A DNA stretch of 63,268 nt from Prochloraceae cyanobacterium (lineage in GTDB: Bacteria > Cyanobacteriota > Cyanobacteriia > Cyanobacteriales > JASJDA01), in assembly GCA_030065755.1 (NCBI GenBank), contig JASJDA010000020.1, positions 1-63,268 of the forward strand. The letters run 5' to 3'. Within the stretch, counting starts at the first letter, position 1, and every line of letters begins with the position of its first letter. The translations under genes were made by a program, and so were the position numbers. The notes beneath the pieces were generated by a model. It saw nothing but the letters and a program-made list of their open reading frames with translations. It made no database searches and was not told the DNA's origin. This document shows positions 36,267 to 46,541 of the stretch, piece after piece.

Positions 36267-37277
36267 TCAAACTCTATGCAATGATTTATTTTTTTGACTT
36301 GTTTCTTGTTGTTCATATGTTGTTTGTGCTTTTGTTGTTGTTGGGTAACCAAAATATAAAGTCAAGATCTTATCGAAAAGCCGATCTGGCATAATTTGGG
36401 ATAGTAAAATGGTAATTTTTGCATCTAAACCTATAACATATCGAGTTTTTGGTTTTTTTGCTGTAAGTATTTTTTCAACAGTCTTAGCAACTATTTCGCA
36501 AGGAATAGCTGTTTCAGCTGATTCAAGAGCCGCTTTATACATGACGTCAAATCCAAGAGAATATAGTTGTTTTACTTCTTTCGGAAAGCTGTTGAAAATT
36601 TGAAGACCATCATTTGTACACTTTTTCCAAACTGGCGTTTTGATTGCACCAGGTTCGACAACAGAAACATGCATTCCCCAAGGTTGCAATTCTACTCGCA
36701 ACGCATCTGTTAAAGCCTCAACAGCAAATTTTGAGGCAGAATAAGTTCCAAGGAAAGGTGGTGAAAATTTACCATTTTGAGAACCCATATTTATTATGCG
36801 TCCACTGACTTTTCTCAAAAGTGGTAAACACGCTTGGGTTAATGAAAGCAGACCTATGACATTGACTTCAAGCTGTTTTCTCAGCTTACTTACGGGGATA
36901 TATTCAAGTGCACCAGGAATAACAATTGCAGCATTATTTATTAATGCAGTTAAGCCCTTAGATCCCAATATTTTTTTGACTCGATATATTGCCTTTTTAA
37001 TAGAAGTTTCATCGGTCACATCCAAAATAATTGGTATTATTCTTCCTGAACTTTTGTTAATTAGATTTTGACCATCTATTTCTTTACGAACTCCTGCAAA
37101 TACTTGGTAACCTAGCTTGTCTAAATGAATAGCACAGGCTTGACCTATTCCACTTGATGCCCCACTGATAACAACTGAGCCGAAAAAAGTAGAATTATGC
37201 TTGTCTATATTGTTGTCAAAATTGTTGTCAAACATGATACACCTATAAAGATTGTATGTGTGGTAATTAACGGACAA
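36267..37277 (-). CDS. SDR oxidoreductase of the PKS operon (3-ketosphinganine-reductase-like role proposed)
   Basis: The 336-residue short-chain dehydrogenase has about 30 extra N-terminal residues, then SGASSGIG (nucleotide binding), INNAAIV, the catalytic Ser region and YSASKFAVEAL. A hydrophobic stretch near the C-terminus (about 295-315) suggests membrane contact. Because an alpha-oxoamine synthase is in the same operon, reduction of an alpha-amino ketone is a natural guess, but the sequence alone does not fix the substrate. An internal ATG (MFDNNFDNN) about 14 residues in may be the real start, since it follows a region poor in coding signal. Confidence 0.8.
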   Translation of the reverse strand: MSVNYHTYNLYRCIMFDNNFDNNIDKHNSTFFGSVVISGASSGIGQACAIHLDKLGYQVFAGVRKEIDGQNLINKSSGRIIPIILDVTDETSIKKAIYRVKKILGSKGLTALINNAAIVIPGALEYIPVSKLRKQLEVNVIGLLSLTQACLPLLRKVSGRIINMGSQNGKFSPPFLGTYSASKFAVEALTDALRVELQPWGMHVSVVEPGAIKTPVWKKCTNDGLQIFNSFPKEVKQLYSLGFDVMYKAALESAETAIPCEIVAKTVEKILTAKKPKTRYVIGLDAKITILLSQIMPDRLFDKILTLYFGYPTTTKAQTTYEQQETSQKNKSLHRV

Positions 37278-37305
37278 AAAATTAATTTTTTTAGTCCTAA
37301 AGTGG

Positions 37306-37683
37306 CTAACTTCTGCAGCAGACTCGAACTGCTGGTGCGCTATTTATCACGGTTAAGTAAAGATATCGCCTTCCAGGAACAGAATCAGAGTTCCAAGAGT
37401 GGATGGGAATACCAGAACAACATTCACACTCCTGAACTGTTTTTGGTAAATCTTTAAATGTAATTGATTTTTTGCTATTGCCTAATCTGGTAGCAAAAAC
37501 TGCTGAAGCAAGGATAAAAACTGAACCAATTTTATCTAACTCCATTTTTTCTAAGGTAATGATATTACCGATATTGAGTTCATTGAGTTCGGTGTTCGAG
37601 AGTGTTAATCCAATCCGATCGAGTCCTTTTTTTAGCAGATCGATTTCTGAATTTTGCTTGGGTGGGCGTAAAGATTGAACCAT
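37306..37683 (-). CDS. Small cysteine-rich protein in the PKS operon
   Basis: I do not recognise it. The 125-residue protein is preceded by a strong ribosome-binding site (AAAGGGGGAT, 6-7 bases before ATG), which supports translation. The N-terminal half is charged and helical (DLLKKGLDRIGLTLSNTEL). The middle holds a hydrophobic stretch (SVFILASAVFATRLG). The C-terminal third carries ECECC and ends VCCRS. It lies between the KR-DH-PPT and SDR genes. It might be a small accessory protein, a metal-binding protein or a modified peptide precursor. Confidence 0.55.
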   Translation of the reverse strand: MVQSLRPPKQNSEIDLLKKGLDRIGLTLSNTELNELNIGNIITLEKMELDKIGSVFILASAVFATRLGNSKKSITFKDLPKTVQECECCSGIPIHSWNSDSVPGRRYLYLTVINSAPAVRVCCRS

Positions 37684-37864
37684 AATTATCCCCCTTTTTT
37701 AAGGTACTGATAAACATTGCAAAAAGTGATGCGATTGAAGTGCATAAAACCCTTAAATGTAAGCTACGTAAACAGGTGATATGGAGAAGAGATGAAATGT
37801 TTTTTCTTTGACCTTTTATATCTAGAGCTAATAAAACAACTGCTAGATAAATAGTCGAGTTATC

Positions 37865-40792
37865 TTACCGAGAAAGAAGTGAATTAACAGTAGAAGAGAC
37901 AAAAGATCGTTGTTCTTCTTGCTGGGATTCGGGGACGATAATGGCTATCATTCGTTCTGGGAGACGAGTTAATTTAATGGGTACGGTAAGAATTAAGTAG
38001 CCCTTTGCAGCCTGAGTTCTAAAAAGTACCCCATCTCCGCGATGAGCAACTATACTAAACTGAGGTTTAATCTCATTAAAAGCTTTGCGAATCGCTTCTA
38101 AGGATGACCATATCCTAGTCCCTGCTCTGTCTCGCGTGTTTCCTCGTTCCATTAGTTCATCGATTATGGAACTGTGAGTAGAACTTAAAAGTGCATTCCA
38201 ATCTTCGGCTGTTCTATGGGTAACCAACTCGATATCACATCCTTGAGGACTTCGATCTACAACACAAAGACAGTAGTGTTTGCAGTGTGATAACGATAGA
38301 TCGAGACCAGCGACGTCAGAGCCACTCAATTCTGGTTTTCCTGAAGTTTGAGTCTTAATTTGAAAGTCAATTTCCTGTTGAGATGTCCAATTTAACTTTG
38401 TTTTCAGAGCTTGGGTAATAATTGGTCGCTCGTAATAACGCCGCCGATCCAAAGACTTTCCTTGCAAATGGGGGGTATATCCCAACGCCACTGCTGGCTG
38501 ATTTAAGCCAAAAGCTCTAAAGGTTGTATTTAAGACCTTATGAAGCTGTTTGCGATCGCGAACTTCTGGGTTAGCTAAATCTTCAGCTGTAGGATTCTCC
38601 AGGGATTCTTCAAGAATCCGCAGCCTATAACCAGTCAGTCTTTCTACTATATACCCCTGTTCGTCAGTTGCTACAACTTCGCTTATATATTCACGTCCTT
38701 CGCACTTCTGAAGCACAACGGTGACTATTCTTGAGGTTTGCTCTGGGTTAAGACTTGGGAAAAATTCTATTTTGTCTATCTGTACGGGTAAGCAGATATT
38801 TTGCGGAATGAGCAATTGGACTGACTGAAGCAAAACATCTCTGAAGTAAGCATCTCCTAAAATGAGTTTGCTCTCTAAACTGGAGGCAAAGCTTGCTGCT
38901 GAAAGTTCAGTTTCTGATAGTAATGAAGAATGAAAAACACTTTTTTCTCGATTTAGTGAGAAAATAGATTCCATTCTTTGGAATCGAGTTCCCTGGAATA
39001 GCAAGCCGCTGCCGTACAGATCGGTTTTAGGTTCTATATCTAGTGGTCGATCGAGTTCTACTACTCTCTTGTCTCCCACTTTTAGCTCGCCTAATACAAA
39101 TGTAGCAGCAAAATGATTTATTTTAAAGCCAGTTTGTTCTGTACGGATGCCAACTCGAACTAGCTTTTTCCCGTTTTCATCGACTTCCATAGCTTTAGCA
39201 TAAATCTCAATATTTACCCCATTTTTAGGGTGAACAACTATTGGTCGTCGCAAAGAAATGTCTTCTATCTGGATAATCGGAGGCTCTACTTCACCTGTCA
39301 TATAAGCAACAGCTTGAGCCATTGCTTCCAAACCAAATACAGTAGGAAAGAGATAAGAACCGCGCCAAACATGATCGCTAACGTAAAGATCTTGTTCCAG
39401 ACTGAGGTGAGTTCTAACTTTTAATTCTACACCTGGTTCTACATCAAGTACCCTTTCTATAAAGCGAAAATTCGCGGGTGATGGTAAAGAGACAGGCGAC
39501 CAAGTATCAAGTCCGCCCAAACGAGCAGCAATAATAACCTGTTTTACTCCTGGGTCGCACTCGAATAGTTTCAAAAAGCGACTTACTCCTTCAGAAGTAG
39601 GAATAGCACCAATGCCCATGCGCTCTAAGTATTTTACGCTTTTCATACGTACTCCCATTCCAAGTTCACCCCAGACACTATAGGCAAGGGAGAGAATTTG
39701 AGTGTTTGGATAGTCGCTCTCAAAGCGGCGCAACATGAGATCTAAAGACTCGTTAGCAAAGGCGTAACAAGCATTTCCAGGCATACCTGTTACACCTATA
39801 ATCGAGCTAAAGGCAACGATTAGTTTAGGTGGTATTGGAGCCAAAACCTTTAATAGATTATCAGCACCAAGTAGCTTGGGAGAAACCTCAGCAATGGCTT
39901 GTTCTACAGAAACTTGTTCGACCCGACGAGGTTTGTTTGCCCCTGCGCCATGTACAACACCAGTAATAGTTCCTAGTTCTAGGGTCACCTTTTCTACTAG
40001 GTGAGTAACTGCATCAAAATTGGTAATATCACAGCTGTAATAGCCATAGGTGATTCCTTCGGCTTGGAAATATCCCAGTGTTTGTGCAACTTCTGGGTTA
40101 CTTGCTGCAGACCGACCGACCAAAGCCATTTTTACGCCAGTCTTTTTGGCAAGTGCTAAAGCACACTCAGCAGTAATACCCTTGGCTCCACCTGTTACCA
40201 GAATCACATCTTGTTCGGACCAATGCAGCGATCGCTGCTTATAATTAGCAGGTTCCTGTAGACGAGCTTGAGGAATTAAGCGAGTCAAGTTTTTGTCGTA
40301 ACCTACAGTAGTAATTGCTTCTGTCCCCGATAATTCGGCGATCGCGAGTTCTGCAGCTTTGTCAATCTCAATCTCTCGATCGAGGTCTATTACTCGGACT
40401 CGCAAATCTGGACGCTCTAAATGTATGCTGCGGGCAAATCCAGCAGCACAAGAAACTTCTGGGTATGTGCTTTTAGTACCACTGCTAAAGTAACCTTTAC
40501 CAAATTGAATATAAGCAATGCAAGTGTCTTTGGGAGGATTACTAATACTTTTAAGTCGCTGAATCATCTCAGCTAAAGGTAAAAATTGCCGCTCTGCTTT
40601 GGGAGTTTCAGGTAAAAGTGCAATAAAGTGAGAGTAAGTTTCTTTTGCAGGAATATCATCTACAAATACTTGCTCATAAGTGACATTTTTGACCTGACCG
40701 CCGTGGAGAAGGAGTTGTTCTTTCAAAGCTTGAGCAATTGGGCTTCTAAGAGCATCAGAGATTATCAAAATATTTGTCTGAGACCAATTCAT
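37865..40792 (-). CDS. PKS protein: ketoreductase, double-hotdog dehydratase, phosphopantetheinyl transferase (PKSE-type second half)
   Basis: The 975-residue protein begins with a pseudo-KR structural region (1-190). A ketoreductase follows, with TGGAKGI at 200-206 and the catalytic Ser329/330 and Tyr343. The PUFA/enediyne-type dehydratase spans about 450-720, with the HxxxGxxxxP motif at His474. The C-terminal Sfp-type PPTase domain (about 830-960) has CDIELV and WSSLEAIRKAF, supplying its own carrier-protein activation. This is the KR-DH-PPT half of enediyne PKSs on a separate chain. It lies 3 bases downstream of the alpha-oxoamine synthase gene. No KS, AT, ACP, ER or thioesterase is present in it. 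Confidence 0.85.
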   Translation of the reverse strand: MNWSQTNILIISDALRSPIAQALKEQLLLHGGQVKNVTYEQVFVDDIPAKETYSHFIALLPETPKAERQFLPLAEMIQRLKSISNPPKDTCIAYIQFGKGYFSSGTKSTYPEVSCAAGFARSIHLERPDLRVRVIDLDREIEIDKAAELAIAELSGTEAITTVGYDKNLTRLIPQARLQEPANYKQRSLHWSEQDVILVTGGAKGITAECALALAKKTGVKMALVGRSAASNPEVAQTLGYFQAEGITYGYYSCDITNFDAVTHLVEKVTLELGTITGVVHGAGANKPRRVEQVSVEQAIAEVSPKLLGADNLLKVLAPIPPKLIVAFSSIIGVTGMPGNACYAFANESLDLMLRRFESDYPNTQILSLAYSVWGELGMGVRMKSVKYLERMGIGAIPTSEGVSRFLKLFECDPGVKQVIIAARLGGLDTWSPVSLPSPANFRFIERVLDVEPGVELKVRTHLSLEQDLYVSDHVWRGSYLFPTVFGLEAMAQAVAYMTGEVEPPIIQIEDISLRRPIVVHPKNGVNIEIYAKAMEVDENGKKLVRVGIRTEQTGFKINHFAATFVLGELKVGDKRVVELDRPLDIEPKTDLYGSGLLFQGTRFQRMESIFSLNREKSVFHSSLLSETELSAASFASSLESKLILGDAYFRDVLLQSVQLLIPQNICLPVQIDKIEFFPSLNPEQTSRIVTVVLQKCEGREYISEVVATDEQGYIVERLTGYRLRILEESLENPTAEDLANPEVRDRKQLHKVLNTTFRAFGLNQPAVALGYTPHLQGKSLDRRRYYERPIITQALKTKLNWTSQQEIDFQIKTQTSGKPELSGSDVAGLDLSLSHCKHYCLCVVDRSPQGCDIELVTHRTAEDWNALLSSTHSSIIDELMERGNTRDRAGTRIWSSLEAIRKAFNEIKPQFSIVAHRGDGVLFRTQAAKGYLILTVPIKLTRLPERMIAIIVPESQQEEQRSFVSSTVNSLLSR

Positions 40793-40795
40793 TTT

Positions 40796-42235
<1,440 letters not shown>

Positions 42236-42330
42236 CTATGATAGGTGAATAATTTTTGTTGAGATTGCAAAGATAAGACTCAAGCAAAGATGAGATATAA
42301 ATGCTACGTGCAGAGTCTAATCAAATTAAC

Positions 42331-43179
42331 TTATGACAAACTAGAAGACAGCAGAAAATCAATTTCTTCCTCACTAAGCCGATCCAGTTTGGATAGTAAT
42401 TCATCTGGATGCTGAGTTTGTAAAGTTAGAGAACTAAATGTCGTAGTTTGGTTAGTTGTAGTTTGACTAGGCTGAGTATTTTGTTCTGGAGGCATCGCAG
42501 AGCGAATCACTGCAGCAATTTCTTGTAAGTTGGCATTTGCCAGAGAGGATGGATCGATATCCCCTGCAACACCACACTCTTTTGCTGCCGTTGCAATTAA
42601 TTCACCTGCTTTAATCGAATCCAAATTCAAATCTTCTAGCAGTTTAGCATCCAGTCCAATACTTTGTGAGGAATATCCAGTTTGTTCTACTACTAAGTCA
42701 ATTAGAAGTTTCTCAACGTTTATTTTCTGCTGGCGAGTAATTTGCTGGGATGACTTGAGTGCTTCTGTGATATTAGTACTATTAGGCTGAATCGCTTCTT
42801 GAGGTGTAACAACATTGTTATTAACAAGGTAGCTATTGTTATGATACTGAGTGTTGCCATTGCTATCTTTACTCCATTTGTTGTTATGGAGAAGGTCACC
42901 ATTGCGATCGTACTGAGTGTGACCGTTACTATTTAGGTTACCTTGACTATTGTTGTTATGGAGAAAGTCACCATTGCGATCGTACTGAGTGTGACCGTTG
43001 CTATTTAGATGACCTTGACCATTCTGATTATATTTACTCGGAAAGTTTTGAAGATCGGCAGAAATTACTTGAGCTAAAAATCGACCACGTCGGGTAAAGT
43101 ACTCAGATAGAAGTCGAACAAGTTCTTGCTTAGCTGAATTATTTAATGTGTTCGTTAAATCAATCATAGTTTTCTCCAT
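42331..43179 (-). CDS. Stand-alone acyl carrier protein with repeat linker
   Basis: The 282-residue protein has an N-terminal helix (VRLLSEYFTRRGRFLAQVISAD, about 21-42) like the C-terminal helix of the KS-AT protein. An Asn-rich linker follows, built of three tandem copies of an NSNGHTQYDRNGD-type unit (about 55-125). One ACP domain (about 160-225) has the phosphopantetheine Ser in EDLNLDSIKAGE. After it comes a Gln/Thr-rich segment and a C-terminal helix (ELLSKLDRLSEEEIDFLLSS) that resembles a docking element. It lies 32 bases downstream of KS-AT. Confidence 0.85.
   Translation of the reverse strand: MEKTMIDLTNTLNNSAKQELVRLLSEYFTRRGRFLAQVISADLQNFPSKYNQNGQGHLNSNGHTQYDRNGDFLHNNNSQGNLNSNGHTQYDRNGDLLHNNKWSKDSNGNTQYHNNSYLVNNNVVTPQEAIQPNSTNITEALKSSQQITRQQKINVEKLLIDLVVEQTGYSSQSIGLDAKLLEDLNLDSIKAGELIATAAKECGVAGDIDPSSLANANLQEIAAVIRSAMPPEQNTQPSQTTTNQTTTFSSLTLQTQHPDELLSKLDRLSEEEIDFLLSSSLS
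42826..43020. repeat. In-frame tandem repeats in the ACP linker
   Basis: Units of about 84 bases encode SNGHTQYDRNGD(F/L)LHNN twice nearly identically, plus a third diverged copy (SNGNTQYHNNSYL). The DNA copies (for example CGATCGTACTGAGTGTGACCG, given as two halves) are almost the same, indicating recent duplication. Confidence 0.85.
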
Positions 43180-43211
43180 TGTTTAGGTTAACAAATCCAA
43201 TTTTTATATTC

Positions 43212-46200
43212 CTAATCAAGTGACGAAGTTTCAAAGTCTGCTCGAATTAGATTCGCCAGAAAAGAAGCACGTTGTGAAAAGTAGTTCAATAGCATTTCTT
43301 CAAACTCTTCATCGTTTGCTAGATCTGATTCTGTTTCTGAAAGTGAAATGTTTGTTGTTGTGCTTAGATGCGCACTATTTCCGCTCTCATTGCCTGAAAT
43401 CGAAGGTAGAGAAGAAATTTCCTCTGGAGACACCTGGAATGGTCGTTCGCACTGATTCTCGATAAACTTGCGTTGGGATGCTGGAACAAAAGGACGCACA
43501 AGACGGTTTTCGTAAAGTGTTTTCCAGTTAATTTCACCTCCGCTAACAAAGAAGCAGCCTAAAAAAGTGTTGAGGCTTATATCTTTACTGGCTTTAGATT
43601 CAACAGGAAAACATAGAAAATCCTCTGTAACACCGATTGCATCTACCAAGCCCGAAAGAACTCTTCCTGGACCGACTTCTAGCATCAAATCGCACTTCTG
43701 CGATATTGCTTTAACTAAAGAAACAAAATCTACTTGAGTAATTACCTGAGTGGCAAAATGCTCTCGCAGATTGAGTTTAGATTGAATCTGCTGCCCATTA
43801 ACGCTAGAAAACAGAGATACAGATGTTTCTGTAAGTTGCTCTGGAATCAGAGCCTGTTCGCGCAAGTAGTTACTGGCTTTAGAGATCATTTGGGAATGAA
43901 AAGCATTAGCAACAGGAAGTTTACGAGTCTGGATGTTCTGACTTGCAGCAATTTCGATCGCTTCTTCAATGCTTGAACGCTCCCCAGAAATCACTGTCTG
44001 CATTGGACTATTGATATTTGCCACTACTGCATAGCCTTTAACTTTCTGCAAGATACTTTCAGCAATTTTTTGAGAACAGCTTAAACTCGCCATCATTCCA
44101 GGGTTATCTCCAGAAGCAGACATGGCTCGTCCTCGCAAGGCGGCAAAACACAGCAGAGTTTTTTCGTCAAAAGCTCCTGCTTGCTGAAAAGCTGTTAGTT
44201 CTCCCAGGCTATGACCTCCAACAGCTACTGGTTTAATGCCTAAACGTTCTAAATAACGCCTCCAAAGTAAAGATACTAGACAGATGGTGGGCGAAGCAAC
44301 TTCAGCACTTGAAAGCAGCTTCAACCAGTTTTGTATTTCCTCTGGATTAGCAGCACGCTCTAAGGGACGATATATAAAGCCACTAACTGGCTCGAATCCG
44401 AGTTCTTGAAGCCACCGATCGGCTTGTTCTACAAGTTCCCGTGCCCAAGAATAACGTTCTACCAGAGTACGAGCCATGTTTAACTTCTGTGACCCCTGAC
44501 CAGGAAACAAAAAAGCTACTCGGTTACGTTTAACATTATTTGAAAGCCAAATATCTTTTTGAGAAGAAACTTTTATTTCTCCTATTGCTGGAGGTGTGTC
44601 ATTAAGCATCTGCTCGAGCTGTTCCAGACGGGATTTCAACTCATTAAAGGTGCCAGCAATAACTGCAGCACGAATTGGTTGAGATAAATCGATTTCTTCA
44701 TTGACTTTTGTTGCTAAATCTACCATCTCGGCAACACTTATACCTTCTGAACGGCTCATGAGTGCCTGAGCAGAATTTATAAGGTTTTCAATAGATGAAG
44801 CACTGAGAACAAACAGTTCTGTATCTTGGTTGGAAACAAGCAAAGATCTTTCTTCAATAGAGGGTTTTAGGTGAAGAGCAGGATTATCTCCAGAAGTAAT
44901 TGTTGCGTGGGAATTAATACCACCAAATCCCATAGCAGAAATTCCAGCGCATAAAGTGTCTGTTGGCTGACGAACTTCTCCAGTAATTACAGGATAGGCA
45001 CATTGGACAGAAGTATCAAATACAGAATTAGGATATTGACAGCCAGCGGTAGGAGGTATCACTCGTTGGTTAACTGCCATAACTGCTTTAATAAAGCCTC
45101 CAATTCCTGCAGCGGCTTTAGTGTGTCCGACAAGAGATTTAAAAGAAGTTACGCCAACTGAACGAGGAGCAATTTCCCCATCAGAATTGATTGCTAGAGC
45201 AATACCTTCTAGTTCTGTGCGATCGCCTACTGGTGTTCCTGTACCATGTCCCTCAATAAAGTCAAGCTGATGGGGACTATAATTAGCTTTGTTATAAGCA
45301 CGACGTAAAGCTTTTGCTTGACCAACTTTTGAAGGAGCTGTAATTCCTCCCTTACCATCCGAGGAAATTCCCCAACCTCTGAGAATCGCATAGACATAAT
45401 CTCCAGCTGCTCTTGCATCCGCTAAGCGTTTGAGAATAACAAAGCCACATCCCTCTCCTGGGATAAAGCCGCTAGCTTTACGATCGTAAACTGTCATATC
45501 TCGGGCAGTTAAAGCTCCTGTCTTTGCAAAGCCAATGATTTCAAAGGTGTCTAAACTAATATCGACACCTCCTGCTAAAGCCATGTCAAGTTCACCTCGC
45601 TCTAGAGCATTCGCAGCATTAGCAACGGCAATCAGTGAAGAAGAACAGGCTCCGTCTACTGTATATCCACCGCCATCAAAATTAAAAAAGTTACAGATTC
45701 TACCAGCAATAGTATTGGCAAGATTTCCTGCCAAAGTATCTTCTGTAACTGGTGCGAATGCTGACTTATAGAATTTTTCCATAGTCTCAACCAGGGCTTC
45801 AATCTCTCGTGTAGACATTCCTCTGGCTTTAGCTGCTGCTCGCAAAGATCGTCGGACATAAGGCCAACGCAATCTCAGAGTGTTAGACCGAAACTGCTCG
45901 CCGGTGAGGGTATTACCCAAGACGACTCCAGTATTTTCAGTTTTAACATTTTTGCGAGTATATCCAGCATCTTCTAAAGCCTGATTAGCTGTTTCCAGAG
46001 CAAGCCAATGAACAATGTCTGTACAATCAACAGTTTTTTTTGGAATACGTCTGTTGCCCCAGTCAAAGTCAAAGCCATCAATCACAGCAGCGCGACTTCC
46101 ATAGGTCTTATCTGGTGCTTTTTGGTCTGGATCGTGATACTCAGACAGTGGCAATCTTTGATCTGGAAACTGTCGAAACTGAATCCGTCTTGCAAGTATG

Positions 46201-46316
46201 TTTTCCCACATCTGGGGTAGAGCGCTGGCTCCAGGATAGTAGCAGCCCATGCCAATGACTGCAATCGGTGAAGTGGAGGCTCTAGTTTTTATCTGGGTAG
46301 TTTTTGTATTTATCAT
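43212..46316 (-). CDS. Type I PKS: ketosynthase-acyltransferase (PKSE/PUFA-like first half)
   Basis: In this 1034-residue protein the ketosynthase covers about 15-480, with Cys224 in DGACSSS, His357 in EGHGTGT and His398 in GHTKAAAG. An acyltransferase covers about 600-900 (FPGQGSQ; Ser703 in GGHSLGE). The KS is of the enediyne/polyunsaturated class (QFRSNTLRLRWPYVRR insertion). The C-terminal about 35 residues form a helix similar to the ACP N-terminus. It heads a seven-gene minus-strand run, and its ATG overlaps the stop of a short upstream frame (TGATG). Heterocyst glycolipid HglE-type synthases are relatives, but the gene set around it differs. Confidence 0.9.
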   Translation of the reverse strand: MINTKTTQIKTRASTSPIAVIGMGCYYPGASALPQMWENILARRIQFRQFPDQRLPLSEYHDPDQKAPDKTYGSRAAVIDGFDFDWGNRRIPKKTVDCTDIVHWLALETANQALEDAGYTRKNVKTENTGVVLGNTLTGEQFRSNTLRLRWPYVRRSLRAAAKARGMSTREIEALVETMEKFYKSAFAPVTEDTLAGNLANTIAGRICNFFNFDGGGYTVDGACSSSLIAVANAANALERGELDMALAGGVDISLDTFEIIGFAKTGALTARDMTVYDRKASGFIPGEGCGFVILKRLADARAAGDYVYAILRGWGISSDGKGGITAPSKVGQAKALRRAYNKANYSPHQLDFIEGHGTGTPVGDRTELEGIALAINSDGEIAPRSVGVTSFKSLVGHTKAAAGIGGFIKAVMAVNQRVIPPTAGCQYPNSVFDTSVQCAYPVITGEVRQPTDTLCAGISAMGFGGINSHATITSGDNPALHLKPSIEERSLLVSNQDTELFVLSASSIENLINSAQALMSRSEGISVAEMVDLATKVNEEIDLSQPIRAAVIAGTFNELKSRLEQLEQMLNDTPPAIGEIKVSSQKDIWLSNNVKRNRVAFLFPGQGSQKLNMARTLVERYSWARELVEQADRWLQELGFEPVSGFIYRPLERAANPEEIQNWLKLLSSAEVASPTICLVSLLWRRYLERLGIKPVAVGGHSLGELTAFQQAGAFDEKTLLCFAALRGRAMSASGDNPGMMASLSCSQKIAESILQKVKGYAVVANINSPMQTVISGERSSIEEAIEIAASQNIQTRKLPVANAFHSQMISKASNYLREQALIPEQLTETSVSLFSSVNGQQIQSKLNLREHFATQVITQVDFVSLVKAISQKCDLMLEVGPGRVLSGLVDAIGVTEDFLCFPVESKASKDISLNTFLGCFFVSGGEINWKTLYENRLVRPFVPASQRKFIENQCERPFQVSPEEISSLPSISGNESGNSAHLSTTTNISLSETESDLANDEEFEEMLLNYFSQRASFLANLIRADFETSSLD

Positions 46317-46441
46317 CAGACTTTTTCAATTAAAGGACTAATTGCTTCTATTTGTCGCAGATAGATTTGAGCAGTTTCACCGATTAAATCGATAGCAATT
46401 TTATGTTCTGTAAAAGTTCCAGATTTTATGGGAATAATCAT
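46316..46441 (-). CDS. Short reading frame translationally coupled to the KS-AT gene
   Basis: From the ATG at 46441 a 41-residue peptide (MIIPIKSGTFTEH ... SPLIEKV) stops at TGA, which shares its A with the KS-AT start (TGATG). The frame is open further upstream to about 46530 (GGVRTYNPLKRNYLILITLLL), but with no ATG or GTG there; a TTG at 46471 is possible. It may be a real small protein, a leader for coupling, or the tail of a decayed gene. I do not recognise it. Confidence 0.45.
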   Translation of the reverse strand: MIIPIKSGTFTEHKIAIDLIGETAQIYLRQIEAISPLIEKV

Positions 46442-46541
46442 TCGAGATTTTCCTTCGATCGTGAGTAACAAAGTGATTAAAATGAGATAATTTCTTTTTA
46501 GAGGATTGTAAGTGCGAACTCCACCACTAATGGTTACTCTA

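Noticed and set aside
42826-43020. CRISPR array
   Set aside because: The repeats are in frame inside the ACP gene and encode an Asn-rich linker. There are no unique spacers or cas genes.
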